From Aquimarina sp. Aq78 (lineage in GTDB: Bacteria > Bacteroidota > Bacteroidia > Flavobacteriales > Flavobacteriaceae), in NCBI RefSeq assembly GCF_900299525.1, contig NZ_OMKA01000014.1, positions 1-64,000 on the forward strand: DNA of 64,000 nt, in the 5' to 3' direction. Below the pieces are notes generated by a model that saw only the letters and a list, made by a program, of their open reading frames with translations, had not been told where the DNA came from and did not search any database. Positions 1 to 9,315 of this stretch are shown in pieces (position 1 is the stretch's first letter; every line of letters starts with the position of its first letter). A program made the translations under genes and the position numbers.

Positions 1-289
1 GTGCAAATATAAAAACCTTTTCCTTCCTAACAACATCTTTTATTAACTATTTTGAAACTTTTTTTTAATACTCTGATATAACAACATTTACATAATCTGC
101 GAAATTAGAGATAGCATAATACAGTATTATTATCTTTCTCTATATAATCATATAAAGACATCACAAAAAGAACTGTCAAGCCTCGTTAAAAGTCAGAGAT
201 ACCAACGACTACCCTACCCTACTCCTATATTATAGTATTAATCTGTTAAATTATGTCTTATATATATTGTATGGATTTTATTATCGTAT
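1..289. other. Non-coding region upstream of thrS
   Basis: No open reading frame with recognisable protein content, tRNA or terminator hairpin is visible here. The region is very AT-rich and runs up to the putative thrS promoter. It may hold the 3' end of the intergenic region of a gene lying to the left of the window, which cannot be judged from here. Confidence 0.5.
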
Positions 290-297
290 TATCTTTG
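267..297 (+). promoter_or_regulatory. Putative Bacteroidota promoter of the thrS operon
   Basis: TATCTTTG at 290-297 fits the -7 consensus TAnnTTTG of the Bacteroidota housekeeping sigma factor. TTG at 267-269 lies 20 bases before it, the usual -33 spacing. The -7 box ends 19 bases before the thrS start codon, so the leader would be about a dozen bases. Confidence 0.55.
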
Positions 298-316
298 CTC
301 CTTTAATTAGAAAAAG

Positions 317-2263
317 ATGATCAAGATTACGTTACCAGATGGTTCGATTAGAGACTACAATAGCGAAGTTACTGCTATGGATGTTGCAAAAGATATTAGT
401 GAAGGTTTTGCCAGAAATGTAATTTCTGCAAAATTTAACGGAACTACTATCGAAACCTCCACAGAATTAACCACAGATGGTAACCTTGTTTTATTCACAT
501 GGAGAGATGATGAAGGTAAAACAGCATTTAGACATTCTACATCTCATGTCTTGGCTCAAGCTCTTGAAGATTTATACCCCGGGGTTAAACTATCTATTGG
601 ACCGGCTATAGATAATGGGTTCTATTACGATGTCGATCTAGGGGATCAAGTTATTTCTGAAAAAGATTTTAAAGCTATCGAAGACAAAATGCTTGAAATC
701 GCAAGAGGAAAGCATGATTTCAAAATGAGATCTATTTCTAAAGCTGATGCTTTAACTAAATACAAGGAAGAGAACAATGAGTATAAGGTTGAATTAATTG
801 AAAACCTAGAAGATGGTACAATAACATTTTGTGACCACGATACTTTTACTGATTTATGCCGAGGAGGACATATTCCCAACACAGGGCTTATTAAAGCTGT
901 AAAAATTATGAGTGTTGCGGGAGCATATTGGCGTGGTGATGAGAATAATAAACAATTAACAAGAGTTTACGGAACCTCTTTTCCGAAACAAAAAGAATTA
1001 AAAGAATATTTAGAATTACTCGAAGAAGCTAAAAAACGCGATCACAGAAAACTAGGCAAAGAACTTGAACTTTTTACTTTTTCTCAAAAAGTAGGTCAAG
1101 GATTACCTCTTTGGCTTCCTAAAGGAGCTGCTTTACGTGATCGTTTGGAACAGTTTTTGAAAAAGGCGCAGAAGAAAGCTGGTTATGAAATGGTAGTAAC
1201 ACCTCATATTGGCCAAAAAGAATTATATGTAACTTCTGGTCATTATGCAAAATATGGAGAAGATAGTTTTCAACCTATTAACACTCCCGCTGAAGGTGAG
1301 GAATTCTTGCTAAAACCAATGAATTGCCCTCATCATTGTGAGATTTATAATAGTGGACCATGGTCGTACAGAGATTTACCTAAACGATATGCAGAATTTG
1401 GCACCGTATACAGATACGAACAAAGTGGAGAACTCCACGGACTTACTCGTGTAAGAGGGTTTACTCAGGATGATGCTCATATTTTTTGTACTCCCGATCA
1501 ATTAGATCTAGAATTCAAAAAAGTAATTGATTTAGTCTTGTATGTTTTTAGTTCTTTAGGTTTTGAAAATTTTACAGCTCAGGTATCAGTAAGAGATTTA
1601 GAAAACCCTGATAAATATATTGGAGATGTAGAAAATTGGGAAAAAGCAGAAAATGCAATTATAAATGCAGCAAAAGATAAAGGGTTAAATTACATAATCG
1701 AAAGCGGAGAAGCTGCTTTTTACGGACCTAAGCTCGATTTTATGGTAAAAGATGCATTAGGTAGAAATTGGCAACTAGGAACTATACAAGTAGATTACAA
1801 TCTACCTGAACGTTTTGACCTTACATATAAGGGTAGTGATAATGAACTACACAGACCAGTAATGATTCACAGAGCTCCTTTTGGTAGCATGGAACGATTT
1901 ATTGCTATCTTGCTAGAACATACAGGAGGTAATTTCCCTCTATGGCTAATGCCAGAACAAGCTATTATACTCTCTATCAGTGAGAAATATGAAAAATACT
2001 CTGAAAAAGTTTTAAATTTGTTAGAAAATGACGAAATTCGCGCCCTTGCCGATCATAGAAATGAAACAATAGGTAAAAAGATTAGAGAGGCAGAAATGAA
2101 TAAATTTCCTTATATTATCATTTTAGGGGAACAAGAAGAGAGAGACAACACCATATCTGTTCGCAAACATGGTGGTGAAGATTTAGGAGCTATATCAATT
2201 GAAGAGTTTTCTAAAATAATAAAAGAAGAAATTAACAGAACGCTAAAACCGTTTAATGGATAA
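317..2263 (+). CDS. thrS: Threonine--tRNA ligase
   Basis: Threonyl-tRNA synthetase charges tRNA-Thr in the cytoplasm. At 648 residues it has the full bacterial length. The order is an N-terminal TGS domain (about 1-61), a second editing domain with the HxxxH motif HSTSH, a class II catalytic core (about 240-530) and a C-terminal anticodon-binding domain. The zinc ligands that select threonine are visible as Cys337 (in MNCPHH), His388 (in TQDDAH) and His518 (in MIHRAPFGS). The ATG start gives a canonical TGS N-terminus. It heads the classical thrS-infC-rpmI-rplT cluster, with infC 36 bases downstream. Very high sequence-level support. Confidence 0.97.
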   Translation: MIKITLPDGSIRDYNSEVTAMDVAKDISEGFARNVISAKFNGTTIETSTELTTDGNLVLFTWRDDEGKTAFRHSTSHVLAQALEDLYPGVKLSIGPAIDNGFYYDVDLGDQVISEKDFKAIEDKMLEIARGKHDFKMRSISKADALTKYKEENNEYKVELIENLEDGTITFCDHDTFTDLCRGGHIPNTGLIKAVKIMSVAGAYWRGDENNKQLTRVYGTSFPKQKELKEYLELLEEAKKRDHRKLGKELELFTFSQKVGQGLPLWLPKGAALRDRLEQFLKKAQKKAGYEMVVTPHIGQKELYVTSGHYAKYGEDSFQPINTPAEGEEFLLKPMNCPHHCEIYNSGPWSYRDLPKRYAEFGTVYRYEQSGELHGLTRVRGFTQDDAHIFCTPDQLDLEFKKVIDLVLYVFSSLGFENFTAQVSVRDLENPDKYIGDVENWEKAENAIINAAKDKGLNYIIESGEAAFYGPKLDFMVKDALGRNWQLGTIQVDYNLPERFDLTYKGSDNELHRPVMIHRAPFGSMERFIAILLEHTGGNFPLWLMPEQAIILSISEKYEKYSEKVLNLLENDEIRALADHRNETIGKKIREAEMNKFPYIIILGEQEERDNTISVRKHGGEDLGAISIEEFSKIIKEEINRTLKPFNG

Positions 2264-2299
2264 CGATAAATAATTAAGTTTAATTTAAAATTTTAAGTC

Positions 2300-2851
2300 A
2301 TAGCAATAAGAAGAAGAAGGTCTCAAAAACCACTGAGAGTAATCAAAGAAGATGCACACAAAATCAATCATAAAATTCGTGTTGATGAAGTGCGCCTTGT
2401 AGGTGACAATGTAGAAGTTGGTGTTTACCCAACAAAAAAAGCGCTACAACTTGCTGAAGAGCAAGAACTTGATCTTGTAGAAATTTCGCCTAAAGCAGTG
2501 CCTCCCGTTTGTAAAATAATGGATTATAAAAAATTCCTTTACGAGCAGAAGAAAAGAGACAAAGCCTTAAAATCAAAGGCGACTAAGGTTGTTATTAAAG
2601 AAATTAGATTTGGTCCCAACACCGATGAGCATGATTATGAATTTAAGAAAAAACATGCTATTAAATTTTTATCAGAAGGAGCTAAATTAAAAGCTTATGT
2701 CTTTTTTAAAGGACGTTCTATCATATACAAAGATCAAGGTCAAATTCTACTGCTTAGATTAGCACAAGAGCTAGAAGAGTATGGTAAAGTAGAGCAAATG
2801 CCAAAACTCGAAGGTAAACGAATGATTATGTTTATCGCTCCAAAAAAATAA
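2300..2851 (+). CDS. infC: Translation initiation factor IF-3, starting at a non-canonical ATA codon
   Basis: IF-3 binds the 30S subunit, prevents premature subunit joining and proofreads the start codon. The first conventional start, GTG 2390, would give 153 residues and miss the conserved N-terminal stretch. In the same frame the reading continues upstream without interruption to a TAA at 2294-2296, and the only plausible initiator is ATA at 2300, giving 183 residues, the normal IF-3 length, beginning [13 protein letters not shown] after the initiator. Bacterial infC genes are known to use rare AUU-class starts so that IF-3 represses its own translation. The N-terminal domain with [11 protein letters not shown], the basic linker and the C-terminal domain (KEIRFGP onward) are all present. 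Confidence 0.9.
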   Translation: MAIRRRRSQKPLRVIKEDAHKINHKIRVDEVRLVGDNVEVGVYPTKKALQLAEEQELDLVEISPKAVPPVCKIMDYKKFLYEQKKRDKALKSKATKVVIKEIRFGPNTDEHDYEFKKKHAIKFLSEGAKLKAYVFFKGRSIIYKDQGQILLLRLAQELEEYGKVEQMPKLEGKRMIMFIAPKK

Positions 2852-2911
2852 GAAATTCCTATTACAAGGAATAATTAAGATAATAAGTGAGATTATAAAA
2901 ACAAGGATACA

Positions 2912-3109
2912 ATGCCTAAAATGAAAACAAAATCCAGTGCAAAGAAGCGTTTTAAGCTTACCGGTACTGGTAAAATCAAAAGAAAGCACGCTTTTAAGAG
3001 TCATATTTTGACAAAAAAATCTAAAAAACGTAAGCTTGCTTTAACGCACTCAACATTAGTGCACAAAAGCGATGAAAATAGTATTAAAGAACAATTACGT
3101 TTAAAGTAA
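2912..3109 (+). CDS. rpmI: 50S ribosomal protein L35
   Basis: A 65-residue, strongly basic protein with the typical L35 opening [14 protein letters not shown] and the [15 protein letters not shown] core. It is part of the large ribosomal subunit. It lies 60 bases after infC and 141 bases before rplT in the conserved thrS-infC-rpmI-rplT order, so it is probably co-transcribed. Length matches the family. Confidence 0.96.
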   Translation: MPKMKTKSSAKKRFKLTGTGKIKRKHAFKSHILTKKSKKRKLALTHSTLVHKSDENSIKEQLRLK

Positions 3110-3147
3110 TTCTTTTTTAATCAGGTTAGAATTAGTATAAACCCAGG

Positions 3148-3233
3148 AGTTAGGCCTACAAATTTTAGATTCATAATTTTCGAATTAAGATTTAAAATTT
3201 AAATGATCAAGTGTCGATTGTCGACCGCCTACT
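3148..3233 (+). ncRNA. Possible structured RNA leader of rplT
   Basis: The 141-base rpmI-rplT spacer can fold into a three-way junction. A closing stem pairs 3148-3155 with 3227-3233 (AGTTAGGC with GCCTACT, one bulged T). Inside it, 3160-3167 pairs with 3193-3200 (AAATTTTA with TAAAATTT), capped by an inner stem 3174-3178/3183-3187 around a TTCG tetraloop. A third hairpin, 3213-3217/3221-3225, is GTCGA-TTG-TCGAC. L20 represses its own operon by binding structured mRNA in Firmicutes and gammaproteobacteria, so an autoregulatory leader is plausible. The fold was found by eye, and no thermodynamic or comparative support was computed. Confidence 0.45.
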
Positions 3234-3250
3234 ACTAAAAAATTTAAATT

Positions 3251-3595
3251 ATGCCAAGATCAGTAAATTCTGTTGCAAAAAGAGCTAGAAGAAAAAAAGT
3301 TCTCAAGCAAGCAAAAGGTTATTTCGGACGTCGTAAAAACGTTTGGACAGTAGCAAAAAATGCGGTTGATAAAGCGATGCAATATTCGTATAGAGATCGT
3401 AGAGCAAAAAAGAGAACTTTCCGTGCATTATGGATTACTCGTATTAATGCGGGTGCCCGTTTACATGGTATGTCTTATTCTCAATTTATGGGAAAAGTAA
3501 AAGCTAATAATATCGAATTAAACCGTAAGGTTCTTGCCGATTTAGCGATGAACAACCCAGAAGCTTTTCAAGCAATTGTAGAAAAAGTAAAGTAA
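3251..3595 (+). CDS. rplT: 50S ribosomal protein L20
   Basis: A 114-residue basic protein with the L20 signature ([16 protein letters not shown], then [20 protein letters not shown] and the [14 protein letters not shown] segment). L20 is an early 23S rRNA-binding assembly protein and, in several phyla, the translational repressor of rpmI-rplT. It closes the thrS-infC-rpmI-rplT cluster and is followed by a strong terminator. Confidence 0.97.
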   Translation: MPRSVNSVAKRARRKKVLKQAKGYFGRRKNVWTVAKNAVDKAMQYSYRDRRAKKRTFRALWITRINAGARLHGMSYSQFMGKVKANNIELNRKVLADLAMNNPEAFQAIVEKVK

Positions 3596-3630
3596 TTCTT
3601 TTAGTAAAATAATACAATCTCACTTATAAA

Positions 3631-3660
3631 AAATCCTGCTTTTGAAGCAGGATTTTTTTT
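3631..3660 (+). terminator. Rho-independent terminator of the thrS-rplT operon
   Basis: An 11-base-pair perfect stem (3631-3641 with 3645-3655, AAATCCTGCTT/AAGCAGGATTT) with loop TTG is followed by a T run to 3660. It lies 35 bases after the rplT stop codon. Confidence 0.88.
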
Positions 3661-3770
3661 ATACCTAATTTTTAAGACACGATGCACTTCATCGTAGAAA
3701 ACAGTATTTAATCCATTAAAAGGAATGAGGATTGGTATTTTTTCATTACTTTTAAGAAAACTGAATAGGT

Positions 3771-4178
3771 ATGAAAAAAAAACACTTTTTGCTTATATCA
3801 ACTTTACTTTTAATTAGTCAGGGATTACTGGCACAAGATCATACTACACATTCTAATACTAGTAATTTAGGAGCAGAGCAAATTTTTGGCCTTTTAGAAA
3901 TGCCTTTTCTTGCCATTGCACTTGTGTTTAGTTTTCTTACAGCGACAAAGTTAAAAGGAGGGAAATTTGGATCAGGAATGACACTACTCGCTTGGGGGTT
4001 TGTAGTTATGGCTCTTGGACATCTCCATATGCAGATAGCTCATATCTTTGGCTACAATATTTTCAAGAATATATTTGGAGATACTTTTGGCAACTACATT
4101 TGGTTTATCGCACTAATTCTTACATGGGGTTTATCGGCATTAGGCTTTTACAAAATATATAAAGCTAGCAAAATATGA
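3771..4178 (+). CDS. Small inner-membrane protein of unknown function
   Basis: I do not recognise a family. The 135-residue protein begins with a signal peptide or membrane segment (KKKHFLLISTLLLISQGLLAQ), followed by a short His-rich stretch (DHTTHS) and three likely membrane segments at about 37-57, 66-90 and 105-127. Histidines cluster around the second segment (ALGHLHMQIAHIFGYN), which could bind a metal or haem, although that is inference. Its stop lies 6 bases before a soluble hybrid histidine kinase, which suggests co-expression and perhaps a membrane partner for that kinase. Confidence 0.75.
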   Translation: MKKKHFLLISTLLLISQGLLAQDHTTHSNTSNLGAEQIFGLLEMPFLAIALVFSFLTATKLKGGKFGSGMTLLAWGFVVMALGHLHMQIAHIFGYNIFKNIFGDTFGNYIWFIALILTWGLSALGFYKIYKASKI

Positions 4179-4184
4179 CCCTAG

Positions 4185-6959
4185 ATGATCTTAAAATGGT
4201 TTAAAAGAATAACGACCGCCAAGAAAACCAGTCCCCAAAAAAGCCAAGAAGAGCAAGAAATTATTGATCTAATTGATTTTCTTTGGAAAGAGATTGACAT
4301 ATCTAAGAATACTTCTAATCTAAAAATAAAAGTAACAGCTTTTAGAGAATTTTCTTATGTAAAAAAAATTGAATTTTTACCAGAACTATACTTATTTCTA
4401 GAAGAGTATATTACAGAAAAAAATGCGGTACGCCGGCCTAGCAAACAATTTGTGCGTAATCAAATTATAGAAAGGTATAATTCTGTATTCAAACACACAT
4501 CTTTCAAATTAATATTTGATCCATTAAAAGAACAAGAATTAATCTTATGTAAAGTTTTTCTCTCTAAAGTATTAGAGAAATCTTCAGAACTTATTGGTAG
4601 TTATAATGATGCTAAAATTATTCAGATCAAAAAATATCTGAATACCCCGTATGATTTTCGCACTATTGACCTGATCAAAGAGAGAAAAAATCTATTAGAA
4701 TTTTCTAATCAGATTTTTCTTAAAATCAAAAACAGTTTAGGCATAAATGCAATTACCAATATCTATTTACTTATCTATAAAAAGCATTTTCAATCTTATC
4801 ATTTATTAGACTCATTTACTGCAATACTAAATGTAATTCCTGAAGAAATTCTTGCTAAAGATCTTATCAATTTCCCTAGTAAACAACAAATGCATAAGAT
4901 GCTGCAGAAACAGCTCTATAGCCTAGAGGAAATCAATGAAAGGCTTACCGAAGAAGTTATAGAAAGAAAAAAGGTAGAGGAAGAATTAAAATATAGTGAG
5001 CATTTAAACACAACTATTTTAGAAACAGCAATGGATGGTGTGGTTTTGGTAAATAGTAAGGGAGTTGTATTAAATTGGAACAAACAAGCAGAAAACATAC
5101 TAGAGCTAAAAAGAGAAGAAACGATTGGTCACAATATCTACTCATTAGTCCCATATAAGCTTAGACAAGAGTTAAAAAGAAGTTTTAGCAATTATATACA
5201 TACCGGAGACGATGAACTGATCAATAAAAGAGTAGAAACTTCGGTGAATAGAAAAAATGGTTCTATTGTATATATAGAACTTACAGTAATTGCTATTGAA
5301 ACCAAAGATGATTATCTTTTCAACGGTTTTTTTAGAGATATAACAAATCGAAAAATTATTGATAATGAAATTAGAGAAGCAAAGGTTATAGCAGAGAAAT
5401 CTGCTAAGGCAAAAACCGTTTTTTTATCTAATATGAGTCATGAAATCAGAACTCCTCTTAATGTTATTTTGGGGCTTACAGGTATTTTACAAAAAAGCAA
5501 CTTTGCAACTTCTCAAATTGACAAAAAAAACTTGGATGGAATTCAATTTTCTGCCGAAAACCTTTTGATATTAATCAATGACATTCTTGATTTTTCTAAA
5601 ATTGAAGCTGGAAAACTCACATTACATAATACAGATTTTAGTCTTAAGGAACTAATCACTAACATCTCACGTGGTTTTAAAATAAAAGCAGATGAAAAAG
5701 GTTTAAAATACACAACGCTTATTGACCCTTCAGTACCTAAATTTATTATTGGAGATCAGCTTAGGCTAAATCAAATTCTAATCAACCTAATAGGTAATGC
5801 AATAAAATTTACTCAAACCGGTGAGATAACAATACAGGTAAAAACAGAAGAATCAAACACAGAAGGAATCACTATTAATTTTTCTGTTAAGGACACAGGA
5901 GTTGGTATCCCTGAAGATAAACTTAAGAATATTTTCGAAAGTTTTTATCAAGTGCACAAACCAGGGAAAAATAAGATAGAAGGAACAGGACTTGGCCTCT
6001 CAATCTCTAAACAACTTATTGAATTACAAGGAGGAATACTTAAAGCTGAAAGCAAACCAGGAGTCGGGTCCACTTTTGATTTCTCTATCACATATGCAAA
6101 AAGTAATTTTAGATCTACAGAAATAAATAAGAAACATACTATTATGTCTGAAAATAACTATGACCTATCTGGAATGAGAGTACTGGTTGTTGAAGATAAC
6201 AAAATGAATCAGTTCTTTATAAAACAATTATTCTCTAATTGGCATATAGATACTCATATAGCAGATAACGGAATGATTGCATTAGAAAAACTTAAGGATT
6301 TTACTTATGACCTAATACTCATGGATATGCATATGCCTGTAATGGATGGCCCTGAGGCTACAAAAATCATAAGAAGTTCTAATGATGATAAAATAAATAA
6401 AATACCTATAATAGCTTGTTCGGCAGATGTGTTTCCAGAATCAAAAAAGAAAGCAATAGAGTCAGGAATGAATTTTTACCTTACTAAACCATTAAGTGAG
6501 CAAGCTCTTGAAGAAGTGCTATTAAGTATCCAATCAAAAAACCCACAAAACGACACCATTATTTCTAGCAATATTGATAATACCGATAAGTCAGCATCTT
6601 TAGAAGTTAAAAAACTCTGTGACCTGTCTTTTCTGAAAAAAACTTTTGATAATGATACCGAAATCATTCAGGGAGTTTTACAAATGTTCATTGATGAAAC
6701 CCCCAAAGACTATCAAAAACTAAAACAGGCCATTGAAGAAAGAAACTGGGACGTGACACGAGAAATTGCTCACAAACTTAAATCTAGTTTTAAAACTATT
6801 GGCTTGAAAAATGAAACAAATATTCTACAAAAAATAGAATATTCTTCAAAAGAAAAAATAGAATTTAGTCTACTCAAAGAATACTTTCTAACATTAAATC
6901 AATCCTACCATAAAATCATTGCAGAAATCAATCAGTACATACAAGATTTATCCTCTTAA
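4185..6959 (+). CDS. Soluble PAS-containing hybrid histidine kinase with REC and Hpt domains
   Basis: A 924-residue hybrid sensor kinase that should run an internal His-Asp-His phosphorelay. Order: an unrecognised mainly helical region (about 25-235), a short coiled coil (about 240-268), a PAS domain (about 270-380), HisKA with the phospho-acceptor His419 in SNMSHEIRTPLN, a HATPase domain with the G boxes DTGVGIP and GTGLGLSI, a receiver domain with Asp714 in ILMDMHMPVMDG, and a C-terminal Hpt domain with His863 in AHKLKSS. No transmembrane segment is visible, so it is predicted to be cytoplasmic. The small membrane protein 6 bases upstream could supply the membrane input. The output regulator is not encoded nearby. 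Confidence 0.9.
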   Translation: MILKWFKRITTAKKTSPQKSQEEQEIIDLIDFLWKEIDISKNTSNLKIKVTAFREFSYVKKIEFLPELYLFLEEYITEKNAVRRPSKQFVRNQIIERYNSVFKHTSFKLIFDPLKEQELILCKVFLSKVLEKSSELIGSYNDAKIIQIKKYLNTPYDFRTIDLIKERKNLLEFSNQIFLKIKNSLGINAITNIYLLIYKKHFQSYHLLDSFTAILNVIPEEILAKDLINFPSKQQMHKMLQKQLYSLEEINERLTEEVIERKKVEEELKYSEHLNTTILETAMDGVVLVNSKGVVLNWNKQAENILELKREETIGHNIYSLVPYKLRQELKRSFSNYIHTGDDELINKRVETSVNRKNGSIVYIELTVIAIETKDDYLFNGFFRDITNRKIIDNEIREAKVIAEKSAKAKTVFLSNMSHEIRTPLNVILGLTGILQKSNFATSQIDKKNLDGIQFSAENLLILINDILDFSKIEAGKLTLHNTDFSLKELITNISRGFKIKADEKGLKYTTLIDPSVPKFIIGDQLRLNQILINLIGNAIKFTQTGEITIQVKTEESNTEGITINFSVKDTGVGIPEDKLKNIFESFYQVHKPGKNKIEGTGLGLSISKQLIELQGGILKAESKPGVGSTFDFSITYAKSNFRSTEINKKHTIMSENNYDLSGMRVLVVEDNKMNQFFIKQLFSNWHIDTHIADNGMIALEKLKDFTYDLILMDMHMPVMDGPEATKIIRSSNDDKINKIPIIACSADVFPESKKKAIESGMNFYLTKPLSEQALEEVLLSIQSKNPQNDTIISSNIDNTDKSASLEVKKLCDLSFLKKTFDNDTEIIQGVLQMFIDETPKDYQKLKQAIEERNWDVTREIAHKLKSSFKTIGLKNETNILQKIEYSSKEKIEFSLLKEYFLTLNQSYHKIIAEINQYIQDLSS

Positions 6960-6997
6960 ATACATAAAAAAAGAAAACATTTTTTATTGGCTATTAT

Positions 6998-7005
6998 TAT
7001 CTTTG
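6998..7005 (+). promoter_or_regulatory. Putative -7 promoter element directly before the TrmH-family gene
   Basis: TATCTTTG matches TAnnTTTG and ends only 5 bases before the ATG at 7011, so transcription would start at or just before the start codon. No good -33 TTG is seen at the usual distance. The element argues against the upstream in-frame start at 6987, which would lie inside the promoter. Confidence 0.45.
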
Positions 7006-7010
7006 CGTTT

Positions 7011-7820
7011 ATGCAAAACCAGATAAAAAGTTTTCAGAATGATAAAATAAAATTTCTTAATCAACTTAAAGAAAAATCGAGAGTTCGCAAAAGAGAAAAA
7101 CGTTTTATTATTGAAGGTAAACGTGAAATTACATTAGCCATACAGGGAGGATATACGATCACTCAACTTTATTATTGTTCTTCTATTATTCCTCTTACAG
7201 AAATTTCGACACTAATTACTGCTTCTCAACATCAAATTGAACTGTTTGAAATTACTTCAGAAATATATCAGAAATTAGCTTATAGAACCACAACAGAAGG
7301 AGTCTTGGCTATGGCTATTTCAAAAGATATTGATATTAATAATTTTGCACTATCATCAAAAAACTCTTTGATCCTTGTAGCCGAATCTCCTGAAAAACCT
7401 GGCAATATCGGAGCATTACTACGTACTGCAGATGCTGCTCAATTAGATGCTGTTTTCATTGCAAATCCAAAAACAGATATATACAACCCAAACATTATAC
7501 GATCTAGCGTTGGATGTATATTCACCAACAAAATAGCAACCGGATCTTCTAGTGACATTATAGACTTCTTAAAAAAGCACAAAATCAACATTTATGGAGC
7601 GGCATTACAAAAATCGATAGATTATCATACCCAGGATTACACTAACCCCTCTGCTATAGTAGTTGGTACAGAAGCTACAGGATTAAGTGACATTTTTTTA
7701 GAAAGCGCAACTCAAAATATTAAAATACCAATGAGTGGCGTAATAGACTCAATGAATGTTTCGGTCGCTGCCGGAATTCTTATTTTTGAAGCAAAGCGTC
7801 AACGAGGGTTCACAGTCTAA
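7011..7820 (+). CDS. TrmH/SpoU-family RNA 2'-O-methyltransferase
   Basis: SPOUT-fold enzyme that uses S-adenosylmethionine to methylate a ribose 2'-OH in rRNA or tRNA. An N-terminal RNA-binding substrate domain (about 15-95) precedes the SpoU methyltransferase domain. The three SpoU motifs are visible: NIGALLRTADA (motif 1), VVGTEATGLSD (motif 2) and IPMSGVIDSMNVSVAAGI (motif 3, the knotted SAM site). An upstream TTG at 6987 is in frame, but the ATG at 7011 gives the family N-terminus and leaves the promoter box outside the gene, so 269 residues are preferred. The exact RNA target cannot be told from sequence. Confidence 0.9.
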   Translation: MQNQIKSFQNDKIKFLNQLKEKSRVRKREKRFIIEGKREITLAIQGGYTITQLYYCSSIIPLTEISTLITASQHQIELFEITSEIYQKLAYRTTTEGVLAMAISKDIDINNFALSSKNSLILVAESPEKPGNIGALLRTADAAQLDAVFIANPKTDIYNPNIIRSSVGCIFTNKIATGSSSDIIDFLKKHKINIYGAALQKSIDYHTQDYTNPSAIVVGTEATGLSDIFLESATQNIKIPMSGVIDSMNVSVAAGILIFEAKRQRGFTV

Positions 7821-7914
7821 AAGATTAAAAATAGTACTGAAAATCAATTAAAAATCATTAACTTACCATTTCCTACATATCCCAAATCTTTAAACTACTA
7901 ATTGCTCTAAACCA

Positions 7915-9147
7915 ATGACCCCCAATTCCCTTTTTTATTTATTAATAGCTATTATTATTATTGTATTTCTAATAGATTCTTTATTAGACATCCTTAATTC
8001 TAGACATTATAATAATCAGATTCCCGAAGAACTTACAGACGTTTACCCCGAGGAAGAATATCAGAAATCTATAGCATACAAAGAAGCTAATTTCAAATTT
8101 AAATTAGTTTCTTCTACTATTTCATTGTGTATAATGCTTGCATTTTTCTTTTTAGATGGATTTGCCTTAGTTGATACTATATCAAGGAGTATTTCAGATA
8201 ATTCAATTATAGTTGGTCTTCTTTTTTTTGGAATTATAATGATTGGTAGTGATATTCTCTCTACTCCTGCTACTTACTATAAAATTTTTGTCATTGAAGA
8301 AAAATTCGGCTTCAATAAAACCACTACAAAAACCTTTTTTATTGATAAAATAAAAAGCATCATAATGATGATGATTGTAGGGGGAGGACTTTTGGCATTG
8401 ATTATATGGTTTTATCAAATTACAGGAAACTCTTTTTGGATTTATGCCTGGACATTAGTATCTATATTTACGTTGGCAATGAATATGTTTTACGCAAAAC
8501 TTATTGTTCCGATTTTTAATAAACAAACTCCTTTAGAACCTGGAGAACTAAGAAATACAATTGAAGCTTATTCTAAGAAAGTTGGTTTTCAGTTAAAAGA
8601 TATTTTTGTTATTGATGGCTCTAAAAGAAGTACTAAAGCAAATGCTTACTTCTCTGGTTTTGGAAGTGAAAAAAGAATCACTCTTTATGACACATTAGTC
8701 AATGACCTAGATAATGAAGAGATTGTAGCAGTACTAGCGCATGAAGTTGGGCATTATAAAAAAAGGCATGTGATCGTTAATTTGTTTTTATCTATTGCAC
8801 TTACTGGTTTAACATTATGGTTTTTATCTCTTTTTATTACAAACCCACTCTTATCTGAAGCACTTGGAGTAGAAACTCCTTCGTTTCATATTGGGCTTAT
8901 AGCTTTTGGGATTTTGTATAGTCCGATTTCTGAAATAACAGGGTTAATAATGAACATGGTTTCTAGAGCTTTCGAGTATCAGGCAGATAACTATGCGAAG
9001 GAAACTTATAATAATGAAGCCTTGATTAATAGTTTGAAAAAACTTTCAAAAAACAACCTTAGTAACTTAACCCCTCACCCTGCTATGGTATTTATTCATT
9101 ACTCACATCCCACTCTTTTACAAAGAATTAAAAATCTTAGGAAATAA
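7915..9147 (+). CDS. M48 family metalloprotease, CAAX prenyl protease 1 (Ste24) type
   Basis: A 410-residue integral membrane zinc protease. The zinc motif HEVGH is at 276-280 and the third ligand is probably Glu354 in FEYQADNY, the Ste24-type arrangement. Several hydrophobic segments flank it (about 5-25, 60-80, 95-115, 145-205, 290-345). Bacterial homologues are thought to handle membrane or envelope protein quality control, since CAAX prenylation does not occur in these cells. The gene stands alone between the TrmH-family gene and the RelA/SpoT homologue. Confidence 0.92.
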   Translation: MTPNSLFYLLIAIIIIVFLIDSLLDILNSRHYNNQIPEELTDVYPEEEYQKSIAYKEANFKFKLVSSTISLCIMLAFFFLDGFALVDTISRSISDNSIIVGLLFFGIIMIGSDILSTPATYYKIFVIEEKFGFNKTTTKTFFIDKIKSIIMMMIVGGGLLALIIWFYQITGNSFWIYAWTLVSIFTLAMNMFYAKLIVPIFNKQTPLEPGELRNTIEAYSKKVGFQLKDIFVIDGSKRSTKANAYFSGFGSEKRITLYDTLVNDLDNEEIVAVLAHEVGHYKKRHVIVNLFLSIALTGLTLWFLSLFITNPLLSEALGVETPSFHIGLIAFGILYSPISEITGLIMNMVSRAFEYQADNYAKETYNNEALINSLKKLSKNNLSNLTPHPAMVFIHYSHPTLLQRIKNLRK

Positions 9148-9315
9148 ATCCCCTACTCAAGACTTGGTGGTTACATTTCTTAATTGTATTTTTAATTATT
9201 AATGACAAAAAAATATAGTTTAATCATTAATCTCAAGGCACAATTTTGTCGGTTAATATTACTAGGGGATATCACACACGATACTTAATAGGGCTTTCTT
9301 AAAAAACTTTATGTT

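Noticed and set aside
2771..3004. A 77-residue minus-strand reading across infC and rpmI
   Set aside because: It overlaps two strongly conserved ribosome-related genes and has no family resemblance.
6987..7010. Eight-residue N-terminal extension of the TrmH-family protein from TTG 6987
   Set aside because: It would run through the TATCTTTG promoter box, and ATG 7011 gives the family-like N-terminus.
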